The notes under the pieces were generated by a model. That model saw nothing but the letters and a program-made list of their open reading frames with translations, searched no databases and had not been told where the DNA came from. This document shows positions 44,139 through 54,200 of a DNA stretch of 64,000 nt, piece after piece (the stretch's first letter is position 1; each line of letters opens with the position of its first letter). A program made the translations under genes and the position numbers. Origin of the DNA: an uncultured Lachnospiraceae bacterium (GTDB taxonomy: Bacteria > Bacillota > Clostridia > Lachnospirales > Lachnospiraceae); assembly GCA_947089905.1 (NCBI GenBank), contig CAMUMG010000001.1, positions 496,001-560,000 on the forward strand, written 5' to 3'.

Positions 44139-46193
44139 TTACTGATCTGTCAGACGATCTAGATCTAACTCTCCCATAAAAATTTCATCGTCTTTTCCAA
44201 GCGCACCAGGTACAATGGAAAAAGTGTTGGAAATTCCATCTTGGGCATGACGAAATGGAAGTTTTGCTACAGAAGCAAGAGAAGCTGCTGCTCCATGTGT
44301 ATCTCTACGGTGCATTGGATTTGCTCCTGGTGCTAATGGTTCTCCCATCTTCCTTCCATCTGGTGTATTTCCTGTCTTTTTACCATAGACTACATTTGAT
44401 GTAATTGTTAAAATAGACATAGTTGGAAAACTATCCCGATAGGTGTGATGTTTGCGTATCTTATCCATAAAGGTACGTACCAGATTGACTGCAATCGCAT
44501 CTACTCTGTCATCGTTATTTCCATACTTAGGGAAATCTCCTTCTACCTCATAATCTACTACAATTCCATCTTCATCTCGAATTGTTTTTACTTTTGCATA
44601 TTTAATAGCACTTAAAGAATCAGCAACTACAGATAATCCTGCAATTCCTGTAGCAAAATATCGTTTAACATCTCTATCATGAAGTGCCATCTGAAGTTTT
44701 TCATAAGAATATTTATCGTGCATATAGTGGATGATATTTAATGTATTGACATAAAGTCCTGCTAACCACTCCATCATATCATCAAATTTTTGCATTACAT
44801 CGTCATACTCTAAATATTCTCCTGTAACTGGACGGTATCTTGGCCCTACCTGAACCTTTAACTTCTCATCTATTCCACCATTAATTGCATAGAGTAGACA
44901 TTTTGCAAGATTAGCTCGTGCTCCAAAAAACTGCATTTCCTTTCCAACTCTCATGGAAGATACACAACATGCAATCGCATAATCATCTCCATGAGTTGCA
45001 CGCATTAAATCATCATTTTCATATTGAATAGACGATGATTTAATAGACATTTTTGCACAATATTCCTTAAATTTTCTCGGAAGTTTTGTAGACCAAAGTA
45101 CAGTTAAATTTGGTTCTGGAGCAGGTCCTAAATTATCTAAAGTGTGTAAATACCGGAAAGATGTTTTTGTAACAAGAGCTCTTCCATCGATTCCAACACC
45201 ACCAATCGATTCTGTTACCCAAGTGGGATCACCAGAAAATAGTGCATTATATTCAGGGGTTCTTGCAAATTTTATCAATCGCAGTTTCATAATAAAATGA
45301 TCAATATATTCTTGTGCCTGTTGTTCTGTAATGAATCCATTTTTTAAATCTCTTTCTATATAAATATCTAAAAATGTGGAAGTTCTTCCAAGACTCATTG
45401 CTGCACCATTTTGTTCTTTTACTGCTGCTAAATATCCAAAATATAGCCACTGAATTGCTTCCTTTGCATTTTTTGCTGGTTTTGAAATATCAAATCCATA
45501 AATCTCTCCTAATTGTTTTAACTCTCCTAATGCCTTAATCTGTTCTGCTAACTCTTCTCGAAGTCTAATATTTTTTGAAGTCATACGCACGAGAGAGGTT
45601 TCTAATTGCTGCTTTTTATCCTCAATTAACCAATCTGTTCCATATAGTGCTACTCTACGATAATCACCAATAATTCTTCCACGTCCATAAGCGTCTGGAA
45701 GTCCTGTAATAATTGCTGATTTTCTTGCCAAACGCATCTCTGGGGTATAGGCATCAAATACCCCTTGATTGTGAGTTTTTCTATAAGTTGTAAAAATTTT
45801 TACAACCTCAGGATCTACTTCATAGCCATTTTCATGACAAGCACTTTGTGCCATTCGAATTCCTCCAAATGGTTGGAGAGAACGTTTAAATGGCTTATCT
45901 GTCTGAAAACCTACAATCTGTTCTAAATCTTTATTTAAATAGCCTGGCCCATGAGAAGTGATAGTAGAAACAATCTTTGTATCCATGTCCAAAACGCCGC
46001 CTGCTTCTTGTTCTTGTTTGGAAAGTTCCATTACCTGATCCCAGAGTTTTTTTGTTGCCTCTGTAGATGGGGAAAGAAATTCCTCATCTCCTTCATAAAG
46101 CATATAATTTTGTTGGATAAAATCTCTGACATTGACGGAATTACTCCATCTGCCTGCCTCAAATCCATCCCATTCTTTCTGCCATTGTGCCAT
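44139..46193 (-). CDS. pflB: Pyruvate formate-lyase catalytic subunit lacking the glycyl-radical domain
   Basis: 684 residues against about 740-760 for standard PflB. The catalytic adjacent cysteines are present (Cys409-Cys410 in [12 protein letters not shown]), followed by [15 protein letters not shown] and [17 protein letters not shown]. The chain stops at [19 protein letters not shown], just before the usual LLDGY glycyl domain, with a normal TAA stop. With acetyl-CoA/CoA it cleaves pyruvate to acetyl-CoA and formate, but it should need the separate subunit at 43638-43874. AGGAGGAG precedes the ATG. Confidence 0.93.
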   Translation of the reverse strand: MAQWQKEWDGFEAGRWSNSVNVRDFIQQNYMLYEGDEEFLSPSTEATKKLWDQVMELSKQEQEAGGVLDMDTKIVSTITSHGPGYLNKDLEQIVGFQTDKPFKRSLQPFGGIRMAQSACHENGYEVDPEVVKIFTTYRKTHNQGVFDAYTPEMRLARKSAIITGLPDAYGRGRIIGDYRRVALYGTDWLIEDKKQQLETSLVRMTSKNIRLREELAEQIKALGELKQLGEIYGFDISKPAKNAKEAIQWLYFGYLAAVKEQNGAAMSLGRTSTFLDIYIERDLKNGFITEQQAQEYIDHFIMKLRLIKFARTPEYNALFSGDPTWVTESIGGVGIDGRALVTKTSFRYLHTLDNLGPAPEPNLTVLWSTKLPRKFKEYCAKMSIKSSSIQYENDDLMRATHGDDYAIACCVSSMRVGKEMQFFGARANLAKCLLYAINGGIDEKLKVQVGPRYRPVTGEYLEYDDVMQKFDDMMEWLAGLYVNTLNIIHYMHDKYSYEKLQMALHDRDVKRYFATGIAGLSVVADSLSAIKYAKVKTIRDEDGIVVDYEVEGDFPKYGNNDDRVDAIAVNLVRTFMDKIRKHHTYRDSFPTMSILTITSNVVYGKKTGNTPDGRKMGEPLAPGANPMHRRDTHGAAASLASVAKLPFRHAQDGISNTFSIVPGALGKDDEIFMGELDLDRLTDQ

Positions 46194-46236
46194 GATTCTC
46201 CTCCTGTTCCTATGACAAACCGTAAGTTATAAAGCA

Positions 46237-46283
46237 ATACTTGCTGTTATATTATAATGGAAAAAAGTCTAGTTAGCAAGTAT
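46237..46283 (-). promoter_or_regulatory. pflB promoter with flanking inverted repeat (candidate operator)
   Basis: TTGCTA (46274-46279), 17-nt spacer, perfect TATAAT (46251-46256) reading towards pflB. Nine-base arms ATACTTGCT (46237-46245) and AGCAAGTAT (46275-46283) flank the -10 box; the right arm covers the -35 and the left arm the predicted start site. Confidence 0.75.
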
Positions 46284-46475
46284 GTAACTTTTAGAAAAGT
46301 AGTACTATTTTTATCAAAAACGATATTTTATACATATCTGGCATATTTACCCTTTTTCCTCCTTTCCTTTTTTAATAATTTTATATAAATCATACATAAG
46401 AATCTTATTTTTTAATTACACTAAACACTAAACAAAATTTTTATGATTACCGTAAAAATAAGGAGAGAAAAAAGT

Positions 46476-48227
46476 ATGAGTATTTTTTCAGTATTTACTT
46501 TGTTTGAAGGACTTGCTTTTTTTCTATATGGCATGAATTTAATGGGATCAGGACTAGATAAAGTTGCTGGAGGACGATTAGAACGAATCTTGGAAAAATT
46601 TACCTCAAATCCATTGAAAGCTGTTTTATTTGGAGCAGGTGTAACTGCTATCATTCAATCTTCTTCTGCTGCTACTGTTATGGTAGTTGGTTTTGTCAAT
46701 GCAGGAATTATGAAACTTTCTCAAGGAATTGGAATTATTATGGGAGCTAATCTTGGGACAACAATTACTGCTTGGATTTTAAGTCTTTCTGGTCTAAGCG
46801 GCGATAATCTTTTAGTACAGTTATGTAAACCTTCTACTTTTTCTCCAATTTTAGCATTTATCGGTGTCTTATTATATATGTTTTTTAAATCTGGGAAAAA
46901 AAGAGAAATAGGATCGATTTTTTTAGGATTTGCATTGTTAATGACTGGTATGGAATTTATGAGTGAAGCTGTCAAACCATTGGCAGATATTCCTGAGTTT
47001 TCTAATATTTTGATTATGTTTCACAATCCAATCTTAGGAGTTTTTACAGGTGCTCTTTTAACCGCAATCATTCAAAGTTCTTCCGCATCTGTTGGTATTT
47101 TACAGGCATTATCTGCAACAGGTAAAGTTTCTTTTGCTACTGCGATCCCCATTATTACAGGACAAAATATTGGTACATGTGTTACTGCACTGGTCTCTAG
47201 TGTTGGTACATCCAAAAATGCAAGACGTGCTGCTATTGTCCATCTATATTTTAATGTAATAGGAACATTTTTATTTTTAGGTCTATTTTATATAATTGAA
47301 TATACTATTGGTTTTTCATTTATTAATCATTCTGTAAATCAGGTTTCTATTGCAGCCGTGCATACGTTATTTAATGTATTTTCTACTATTGCACTTCTTC
47401 CATTTTCTAAAGCACTTGAAAGACTTGCATGTCGTACTATCAAAGATCAACCATCTGATACTATTTTTGAACGCCCTTTATTGGATGAACGATTTTTAAA
47501 TAAACCTGGTTTTGCTATTGAGCAGTGTAAAAGCTTAAATCATAAAATGGCAGATCTTGCAAAAAACAACTTTCTTAACTCAGTAAAATTATTAAATGAA
47601 TATCAAGAAAGAGAAGCTGACAAATTAAATACACAAGAAGAAATGATCGATCACTATGAAGATGTTCTTGGAACTTTTCTAGTAAAATTAAGTAGTCGTA
47701 GTCTTTCTAAAGAAGATAGTAAAGCAGTTTCTATGATGTTACATTCTATTGGAGATTTTGAACGAATTTCTGATCATGCAGTAAATATTGTGGATGTTGC
47801 TAAAGAAATTCATGAAAAAAAGCTTAACTTTTCTTTTAAAGCACATGAAGAACTCGCTGTTATTACAAAAGCAGTCAGCGAAATTTTAATTAACACTATC
47901 ACTGCCTTTGAAAAAGAAGATTTAGAACTGGCAAAACAGATAGAACCTTTAGAAGAAGTAATTGATCTTCTTCGTAGTGAATTAAAAAATCGTCATGTGA
48001 AACGTCTACAAAATGGAGAATGTACGATTGAATTAGGATTTGTCTTTTCTGATATTTTAACCAATTATGAACGAGTGTCGGATCACTGTTCTAATATTGC
48101 AGTTGGCCTACTCCAAATCAGTGAAAACAGCTTTGAAACTCATGAATATTTAAATGAATTAAAACATACAAAAGGAGAATTTCGTAAACGCTTTGAAGCA
48201 AATAAGGCAAAATATATTCTTCCATAA
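46476..48227 (+). CDS. Second Na+/phosphate cotransporter with PhoU-like domain
   Basis: 583 residues, homologous throughout to the product of 3079-4725. Two QSSSA(A/S) membrane repeats (about residues 60 and 200) flank a loop, and the C-terminal third is a PhoU-like helical domain (MLHSIGDFERISDHAVNIVDVAKE). It is divergently transcribed from pflB. The start at 46476 was chosen because AAGGAGAG lies 8 nt upstream; an ATG 11 codons earlier lacks a site. Two copies in one window suggest different regulation or direction of phosphate flux (inference). Confidence 0.92.
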   Translation: MSIFSVFTLFEGLAFFLYGMNLMGSGLDKVAGGRLERILEKFTSNPLKAVLFGAGVTAIIQSSSAATVMVVGFVNAGIMKLSQGIGIIMGANLGTTITAWILSLSGLSGDNLLVQLCKPSTFSPILAFIGVLLYMFFKSGKKREIGSIFLGFALLMTGMEFMSEAVKPLADIPEFSNILIMFHNPILGVFTGALLTAIIQSSSASVGILQALSATGKVSFATAIPIITGQNIGTCVTALVSSVGTSKNARRAAIVHLYFNVIGTFLFLGLFYIIEYTIGFSFINHSVNQVSIAAVHTLFNVFSTIALLPFSKALERLACRTIKDQPSDTIFERPLLDERFLNKPGFAIEQCKSLNHKMADLAKNNFLNSVKLLNEYQEREADKLNTQEEMIDHYEDVLGTFLVKLSSRSLSKEDSKAVSMMLHSIGDFERISDHAVNIVDVAKEIHEKKLNFSFKAHEELAVITKAVSEILINTITAFEKEDLELAKQIEPLEEVIDLLRSELKNRHVKRLQNGECTIELGFVFSDILTNYERVSDHCSNIAVGLLQISENSFETHEYLNELKHTKGEFRKRFEANKAKYILP

Positions 48228-48238
48228 TTTTTTATTAG

Positions 48239-48290
48239 TGGGGCTATTCGTTATATCAAAATTTCTTAGTATGATAGCCCCATTATTTAT
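48239..48290 (+). terminator. Terminator between convergent genes (Na/Pi transporter and unknown)
   Basis: A 9-bp stem TGGGGCTAT/ATAGCCCCA (48239-48247 with 48274-48282) is followed on the plus strand by TTATTTATTAC. It lies 12 nt after the transporter stop. Confidence 0.65.
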
Positions 48291-48292
48291 TA

Positions 48293-48748
48293 CTATTTAG
48301 GAGGACGAAGTGAACTACGTTTTAACTTAATTGTCAGTTGTCCAATTTCCTGATAGACTTTATTGATCTCTGTATTTATTTTATCACAGTCTATTTCTTT
48401 CGTTTTAAAATCTTCCATAATATACTTTACAGCCTCTGAAAAGTTATTCTTATACTGTGTATTTAACTTCTTCCATGGAATTGCTTTAAAATAATCTGCT
48501 ATCTGTTTATCCAAAGATAGTTTATTTTGTAACATTAAAACCGCGATAATAGGATACCCAAGATATCCCTGCCAATAAGACGCATTATCATTAGAAGAGT
48601 AAGTATCATTTTTCCAAGTTACTAAATATTTCTTTGATAAATCGGAAGATGAAACTTCTGCTTCTTCCTCTTTCATCTCAACTCTTTTATCTACTATTGC
48701 ACTATATGCTTCATGAATTTTTTCTATTGGTGGTAACTTTACAGCCAA
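48293..48748 (-). CDS. Conserved hypothetical protein, 151 residues
   Basis: Predicted TTG start at 48748, supported by GGAGGGG 6 nt upstream. The product is soluble, starts AVKLPPIEKIHEAYSAIVD, has a beta-rich middle (KKYLVTWKNDTYSSNDNASYWQGYLGYPIIAVLML) shown here by its key aromatic and Gly/Pro residues, and ends with a charged helix. I recall similar small proteins in Firmicutes but no function. It lies 15 nt downstream of a histidine phosphatase gene on the same strand, so they are probably co-transcribed. Confidence 0.75.
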   Translation of the reverse strand: MAVKLPPIEKIHEAYSAIVDKRVEMKEEEAEVSSSDLSKKYLVTWKNDTYSSNDNASYWQGYLGYPIIAVLMLQNKLSLDKQIADYFKAIPWKKLNTQYKNNFSEAVKYIMEDFKTKEIDCDKINTEINKVYQEIGQLTIKLKRSSLRPPK

Positions 48749-48763
48749 ATCTATCCCCTCCTT

Positions 48764-49474
48764 TTACGATTCATATACTTCTTTAAAAAATCCAGAATTA
48801 GACGGTTCTTCATTTGCTATATACAAGTGTGAAGTATCGCCCAAACATTTACAGCGAAAAAATGCCTCTCCCTTATTTTGCTCTTCTGTACAAAGTATAG
48901 TAACAGAGGTTGGTGCAGTAAACATTCCATGCCATAAAACAGGAGCTGCAATTCCAAGCAAATGAGATAGAATTAACAACTGAACTCCCATATGACAGAA
49001 AAATACAAATATATCCTGATTTGGATTTATAACCTCATAATATCGTTCTTTTCGAGCATATCCATATTCTTTGAGTAGAGTATCTATCCCACTAATTACT
49101 TTTTTTTGTTCTTCTTCTACTGAACCAGCAGCAAGATGAGGTTCTAATGTCCAATGATCTCTGTCATATAATATTTCCTGTTTTGTCCACCAAGATGGGG
49201 GAAAATCCCATGGAATCCATTTTTTCCCTCCCATCGGATTATCAACTAACACGACAAATTCTTTCAGCCAGTCTAATGTTTTAGCCTTTCGACCTATTTT
49301 TTCAAGAGATACTCTAGCTGTATCTTGTGCCCGTCCTAAAGGAGAAACAAAAAATTCTTTTACGTTCCATTCTGCAACACGTTTTGCTAATAGTTCTGCC
49401 TCTCTCCATCCTTTATTTGTTAAAGAGTCCTTCTCGTAATCAGGATCTCCATGTCGTATGAAAATTAATTTCAT
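48764..49474 (-). CDS. Histidine phosphatase family protein
   Basis: 236 residues. The branch-1 histidine phosphatase signature FIRHGDPDY is at residue 6, with LTNKGWREAELLA, SPLGRAQDTA and a late FFCHMGVQLLIL that carries the second catalytic His. Substrates in this family range from phosphoglycerate to nucleotides and sugar phosphates; this one is not assigned. Its neighbour downstream is a small conserved protein of unknown role. Confidence 0.88.
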   Translation of the reverse strand: MKLIFIRHGDPDYEKDSLTNKGWREAELLAKRVAEWNVKEFFVSPLGRAQDTARVSLEKIGRKAKTLDWLKEFVVLVDNPMGGKKWIPWDFPPSWWTKQEILYDRDHWTLEPHLAAGSVEEEQKKVISGIDTLLKEYGYARKERYYEVINPNQDIFVFFCHMGVQLLILSHLLGIAAPVLWHGMFTAPTSVTILCTEEQNKGEAFFRCKCLGDTSHLYIANEEPSNSGFFKEVYES

Positions 49475-49604
49475 AACCGAATTTTACCTCACTTTTTGTT
49501 AGCCTATTTACATTTTTCATGATTATGTATATAGAAATTATACTCTATTATCAAGAACTGCGCAAGCTTTGTAAATTACATTTTTTTAATATTATGTTTT
49601 TTTT

Positions 49605-49645
49605 TTGAATGTCCTATGGTATAATGTTGAAACGAGGACATTCAA
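49605..49645 (+). promoter_or_regulatory. Promoter and 11-bp inverted repeat upstream of the flavodiiron gene
   Basis: Perfect arms TTGAATGTCCT (49605-49615) and AGGACATTCAA (49635-49645) enclose an extended -10 box TGGTATAAT (49617-49625). A second extended -10, TGATATAAT, lies at 49650-49658. This arrangement is what a repressor operator would look like. Confidence 0.65.
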
Positions 49646-49711
49646 CGTTTGATATAATATCCTCTATGATAAAAAATATTTCTTAATAGATAGGAAAGGA
49701 GTATTAAACTT

Positions 49712-50914
49712 ATGTACTGCACTCGAAAAATAACAAACTCTATCCATTGGGTTGGCGGAAATGATCGCCGTTTGGCACTATTTGAGAATTTATTTCCAAT
49801 TCCTAGAGGCGTTTCTTATAACTCTTATTTAATTGAAGATGAAAAGATTGCTCTAATTGATACAGTAGACGCCTCTATTACTCAACAATACTTAGAAAAT
49901 GTTCTTTTTCTTTTAAATGGTCGTACTCTTGACTATTTAATTGTCAACCATATGGAACCTGATCACTGTGCCAATATTGAAGAACTGCTGTTACGTTTTC
50001 CTGATTTAAAGATAGTTGGAAATGCCCAGACATTTTCTTTTATAAAACAGTTTTATAATTTTAATTTAGATGGACATACTATCACTGTAAAAGAAAGTGA
50101 TTCTCTCTCCCTTGGAAATCATACTCTTCGTTTTTATTTTGCTCCAATGGTTCATTGGCCAGAAGTTATGGTAACTTATGAAGAAACGGAAAAGGTTCTT
50201 TTTTCCGCTGATGCTTTTGGATGTTTTGGAGCATTAAATGGAAATCTTTTTAGTGATGAAATAGACTTTGACAGAGACTGGATTTCTGATGCTAGACGCT
50301 ATTATGGAAATATTGTTGGAAAATATGGTCTTCAGGTACAAAAAGCTCTTAAAAAGCTTTCAGGATTAGAATTAAATATTATCTGTCCGCTTCATGGTCC
50401 TATTTGGCGTGATAATTTTGACTATCTGCTTGGAAAATATGATCTTTGGAGTCGCTATGAACCAGAAGAACGCACAGTTGCCATTATGTATGGTTCTATG
50501 TATGGAAATACTGAAAATTCAGTCAACTTCTTAGCTACTGGACTTGCAGACGCAGGAGTTAAAAATATTGCTATCTATGATATTTCCAGTACACATATTT
50601 CTACCTTGATCGCAGAAATATTCCGCTGTAGTCATTTAGTTTTAGCTGCCCCTACTTATAATGGTGGAATCTATCCACCGATGTTAAATCTTTTACATGA
50701 TATGAAAGCTCTTAATCTTAGTAAACGTACCATTGCACTTATTGGAAATGGTACATGGGCTCCTCTTACAGCTCCAATGCAGACTTTGTTAGAAGAAATG
50801 AAGCAGATGCAGATCTTAGAACCAGTTGTCACTTTAAAAACCACTCTAAAAGAAGATTCTATGGAACAATTAAATCAACTAAAACTTCATCTTCTCTCTT
50901 CCTTATCAGAATAA
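49712..50914 (+). CDS. FprA-type flavodiiron protein (A-type flavoprotein)
   Basis: 400 residues. The N-terminal metallo-beta-lactamase-like di-iron domain has HMEPDHCANIEE (HxExDH), the later H of VHWPEVMVTY, SADAFGCFG and LHGPIWR. The C-terminal flavodoxin domain begins at about residue 255 with YGSMYGNTENSVNFLA. Such proteins reduce oxygen to water and/or nitric oxide to nitrous oxide in anaerobes. The AAAGGAG site is 10 nt before the ATG. Monocistronic, with a strong terminator after it. Confidence 0.95.
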   Translation: MYCTRKITNSIHWVGGNDRRLALFENLFPIPRGVSYNSYLIEDEKIALIDTVDASITQQYLENVLFLLNGRTLDYLIVNHMEPDHCANIEELLLRFPDLKIVGNAQTFSFIKQFYNFNLDGHTITVKESDSLSLGNHTLRFYFAPMVHWPEVMVTYEETEKVLFSADAFGCFGALNGNLFSDEIDFDRDWISDARRYYGNIVGKYGLQVQKALKKLSGLELNIICPLHGPIWRDNFDYLLGKYDLWSRYEPEERTVAIMYGSMYGNTENSVNFLATGLADAGVKNIAIYDISSTHISTLIAEIFRCSHLVLAAPTYNGGIYPPMLNLLHDMKALNLSKRTIALIGNGTWAPLTAPMQTLLEEMKQMQILEPVVTLKTTLKEDSMEQLNQLKLHLLSSLSE

Positions 50915-50933
50915 AAATTTATTTGAAATCCAG

Positions 50934-50994
50934 ACTATGCCGAAAACTTATAGCATTATTTATTAGATAGGTTTTCGGCATAGTTCTTTTTTAT
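50934..50994 (+). terminator. Terminator of the flavodiiron gene
   Basis: A perfect 14-bp stem (50934-50947 with 50971-50984) is followed by TCTTTTTTAT on the plus strand, 20 nt after the stop codon. Confidence 0.9.
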
Positions 50995-51096
50995 CTTTTC
51001 TATCATATTCTATCTTAATTCCCTTTTGCATACAAATAGTTAAATTATAAATCATAATATTAAAATTTTCTAAAATCTAAAATTATCATAATTTTG

Positions 51097-51125
51097 TTGA
51101 ACTTATTTATTTTGTGTCGTATAAT
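51097..51125 (+). promoter_or_regulatory. Promoter of the acyl-CoA dehydratase activase gene
   Basis: TTGAAC (51097-51102), 17-nt spacer, perfect TATAAT (51120-51125). This predicts a leader of about 120 nt before the start codon. Confidence 0.85.
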
Positions 51126-51196
51126 AAGAAAACATGGCAGATAACTATGATTTGTTTTTAAATTAAACAGTACTATAATAGATATTTTATCAAGAA

Positions 51197-51245
51197 AGGA
51201 GAACGGCACTCCTCCCACCATCAAAAGGAAGTGGGTTTTCGTGCC
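51197..51245 (+). promoter_or_regulatory. Switch-like structured leader before the dehydratase activase
   Basis: One fold is a long hairpin: GGCAC/GTGCC (51205-51209 with 51241-51245) outside CCCAC/GTGGG (51214-51218 with 51231-51235). A competing fold pairs AGGAG (51197-51201) with CTCCT (51209-51213). The start codon follows within 12 nt and no normal Shine-Dalgarno lies at the usual distance; the nearest GGAAG is in the loop of the hairpin. Confidence 0.55.
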
Positions 51246-51256
51246 TATTGAATTTT

Positions 51257-54200
51257 ATGAAAACATATACACTGGGCATCGACATCGGATCTACTACGGT
51301 GAAAGTTGCTGTTTTAAATAAAGCTAATGAACTTGTATTTTCCGATTATGAACGTCATTTTGCCAATATTCAGTCTACTTTAGCTTCCTTACTTCGTAAA
51401 AGTATAGAAGTTTTAGGAGATAGTTTTGTTTCTCCAGTCATTACAGGATCTGGCGGTCTAACGATATCTAAACATTTAGAAGTACCATTTGTACAGGAAG
51501 TAGTCGCCGTAGCTACTTCTTTGCAGGATTACGCACCTTATACAGATGTTGCTATTGAACTTGGTGGAGAAGATGCCAAAATCATTTATTTTACAGGCGG
51601 AATTGAACAAAGAATGAATGGAATCTGTGCAGGTGGTACTGGTTCTTTTATTGATCAAATGGCTTCTTTACTAAAAACAGATGCTGCTGGTTTAAATGAA
51701 TATGCTAAAACCTATCAAGAAATCTATCCTATTGCTGCCCGTTGTGGTGTTTTTGCAAAATCAGATATTCAGCCGCTTATTAATGAAGGAGCTACGAAAC
51801 CCGATCTGGCAGCTTCTATTTTTCAGGCAGTTGTCAATCAGACAATCAGTGGTTTAGCATGTGGAAAACCAATTCGTGGAAATGTTGCATTTTTAGGAGG
51901 TCCACTCCACTTTCTAACCGAATTAAAAAAGGCATTTATTCGAACCTTAAACTTAAAGTCTGAGCAAGTGATTGCTCCAGAACATTCCCATTTATTTGCA
52001 GCGATTGGTTCAGCGATGAACTCCAAGCCAGAAATTACAATTTCTCTCTCTGAATTGACTTCTAAATTAGAACAGGGAATTACTATGGATTTTGAAGTCA
52101 GTCGTATGGAGCCACTTTTTCATAATGAAGAGGAATATGCTGCATTTCAAAAACGTCATGCAAAACATACTGTAAAAAAAGGCGAACTTTCTTCTTATCA
52201 TGGGAACTGTTTTCTTGGAATTGATGCAGGCTCTACTACAACAAAAGCTGCATTAGTTGGAGAAGACGGAAAGCTCCTTTATTCTTTTTATAGTAATAAT
52301 AATGGAAGTCCGTTAAAAACGACTTTAAAAGCAATCAAAGAAATCTATACTCTACTTCCAAAAGATGCAAAAATTGTCCGTTCATGCTCCACAGGATATG
52401 GAGAAGCATTAATTAAAGCAGCACTGCTACTAGACGAAGGTGAGGTAGAAACGGTTGCACATTATTACGCCGCTGCCTTTTTTGAGCCAGATGTCGATTG
52501 TATTTTAGATATTGGCGGACAGGATATGAAATGTATTAAAATTAAAAATGGTACTGTAGATAGCGTTCAACTGAATGAAGCCTGTTCGTCAGGTTGTGGT
52601 TCTTTTATTGAAACCTTCGCCAAATCCTTAGCATATGATGTTTCTGATTTTGCTGAAGTAGCACTGTTTGCTAAAAATCCAATCGATCTTGGAACACGCT
52701 GTACCGTATTTATGAATTCCAAAGTAAAACAGGCCCAAAAGGAAGGAGCTAGTGTAGCAGATATTTCTGCGGGTCTTGCTTATTCTGTTATTAAAAATGC
52801 CCTTTATAAAGTAATTAAACTTACAGATGCCAAAAGTCTTGGAGAAAAGATAGTTGTACAGGGTGGAACATTTTATAACAATGCTGTTCTTCGAAGCTTT
52901 GAATTTATCTCTGGCTGTGAGGCAGTCCGTCCAGATATTGCAGGAATTATGGGAGCTTTTGGTGCTGCTTTAATTGCTAGAGAACACTATACAGGTAAAG
53001 AAAGCACTATGCTTTCTATTGCTCAGATCAATGAATTAAAATTTGAATCTACGATGGCTCGTTGTAAAGGATGTACTAATAACTGTTTGCTTACTATTAA
53101 TACTTTTAATGGTGGTCGGAAATTTATTTCTGGAAATCGCTGTGAAAGAGGTCTTGGAAAGGAAAAAAATAAAGAACATATTCCAAACCTTTTTGAATAT
53201 AAATTAGATCGACTCTTTTCCTATGAACCACTTGCGGAAAATTTAGCTCCAAGAGGGACAGTAGGAATTCCACGAGTATTAAATATGTATGAAAATTATC
53301 CTTATTGGTATACATTTTTTACGAAGTTAGGGTATCGAGTTGTTCTTTCACCCCTATCTTCTCGTAAAATTTATGAGCTTGGAATTGAATCTATTCCTAG
53401 TGAATCGGAATGTTATCCGGCAAAACTTGCACATGGACATATCATGTGGTTGATACAACAGGGTATTAAGTTTATTTTTTATCCTTGTATTCCTTATGAA
53501 CGCAAGGAAATTGCAGACTCCGGAAATCATTATAACTGTCCGATTGTTACATCCTATGGGGAAAATATTAAAAATAATGTTGAAGAACTAAAAACGATGC
53601 AGATTGACTATATGAATCCTTTTCTCTCTTTTGAAAGTGAGATAATTGCAGAAAAACGTCTGATTTCAATTTTTACTAAGCGAGGAATTTCAGAAACCGA
53701 AATCTCTACTGCTGCCAAAGCTGCTTGGGAAGAATTACAACAGACAAGAAAAGATACCCAAAAAAAGGGAGAGGAAATCATTGATTATTTAGAAAAGACA
53801 GGACGAATGGGAATTGTACTAGCAGGACGTCCTTATCATATTGATCCAGAAATTAATCACGGAATTCCAGAACTGATTACTTCTTATGGAATTGCGGTTT
53901 TAACAGAAGATAGTATCTCACACTTAGGCAAAATAGATCGTCCTATGATCGTAGTAGATCAATGGATGTATCATTCCAGACTTTATGCTGCTGCTTCTTA
54001 TGTCAGAACCAAGCAAAACCTTCAGCTTATTCAGTTAAATTCCTTTGGCTGTGGGTTAGATGCTGTCACTACAGATGGAGTAAGTGACATTTTAACTGCC
54101 TCTGGAAAGATTTATACTGTATTAAAAATTGACGAAGTCAACAATTTAGGTGCTGCTAGAATCCGAATTCGCTCTTTGTTATCTGCAGTTCGAGATCAAC

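Larger units (their letters stand above)
50915..51256. other. Intergenic region between flavodiiron gene and dehydratase activase
   Basis: About 340 bases holding the flavodiiron terminator (50934-50994), a promoter (51097-51125) and a structured leader (51197-51245). No coding frame is supported in the remainder. Confidence 0.7.

Noticed and set aside
43890-44150. Frameshift or nonsense mutation splitting an intact pflB
   Set aside because: The catalytic gene ends in a natural stop, each following gene has its own strong ribosome site, and the 73-residue gene is a second copy of the domain start, which a simple frameshift cannot create.
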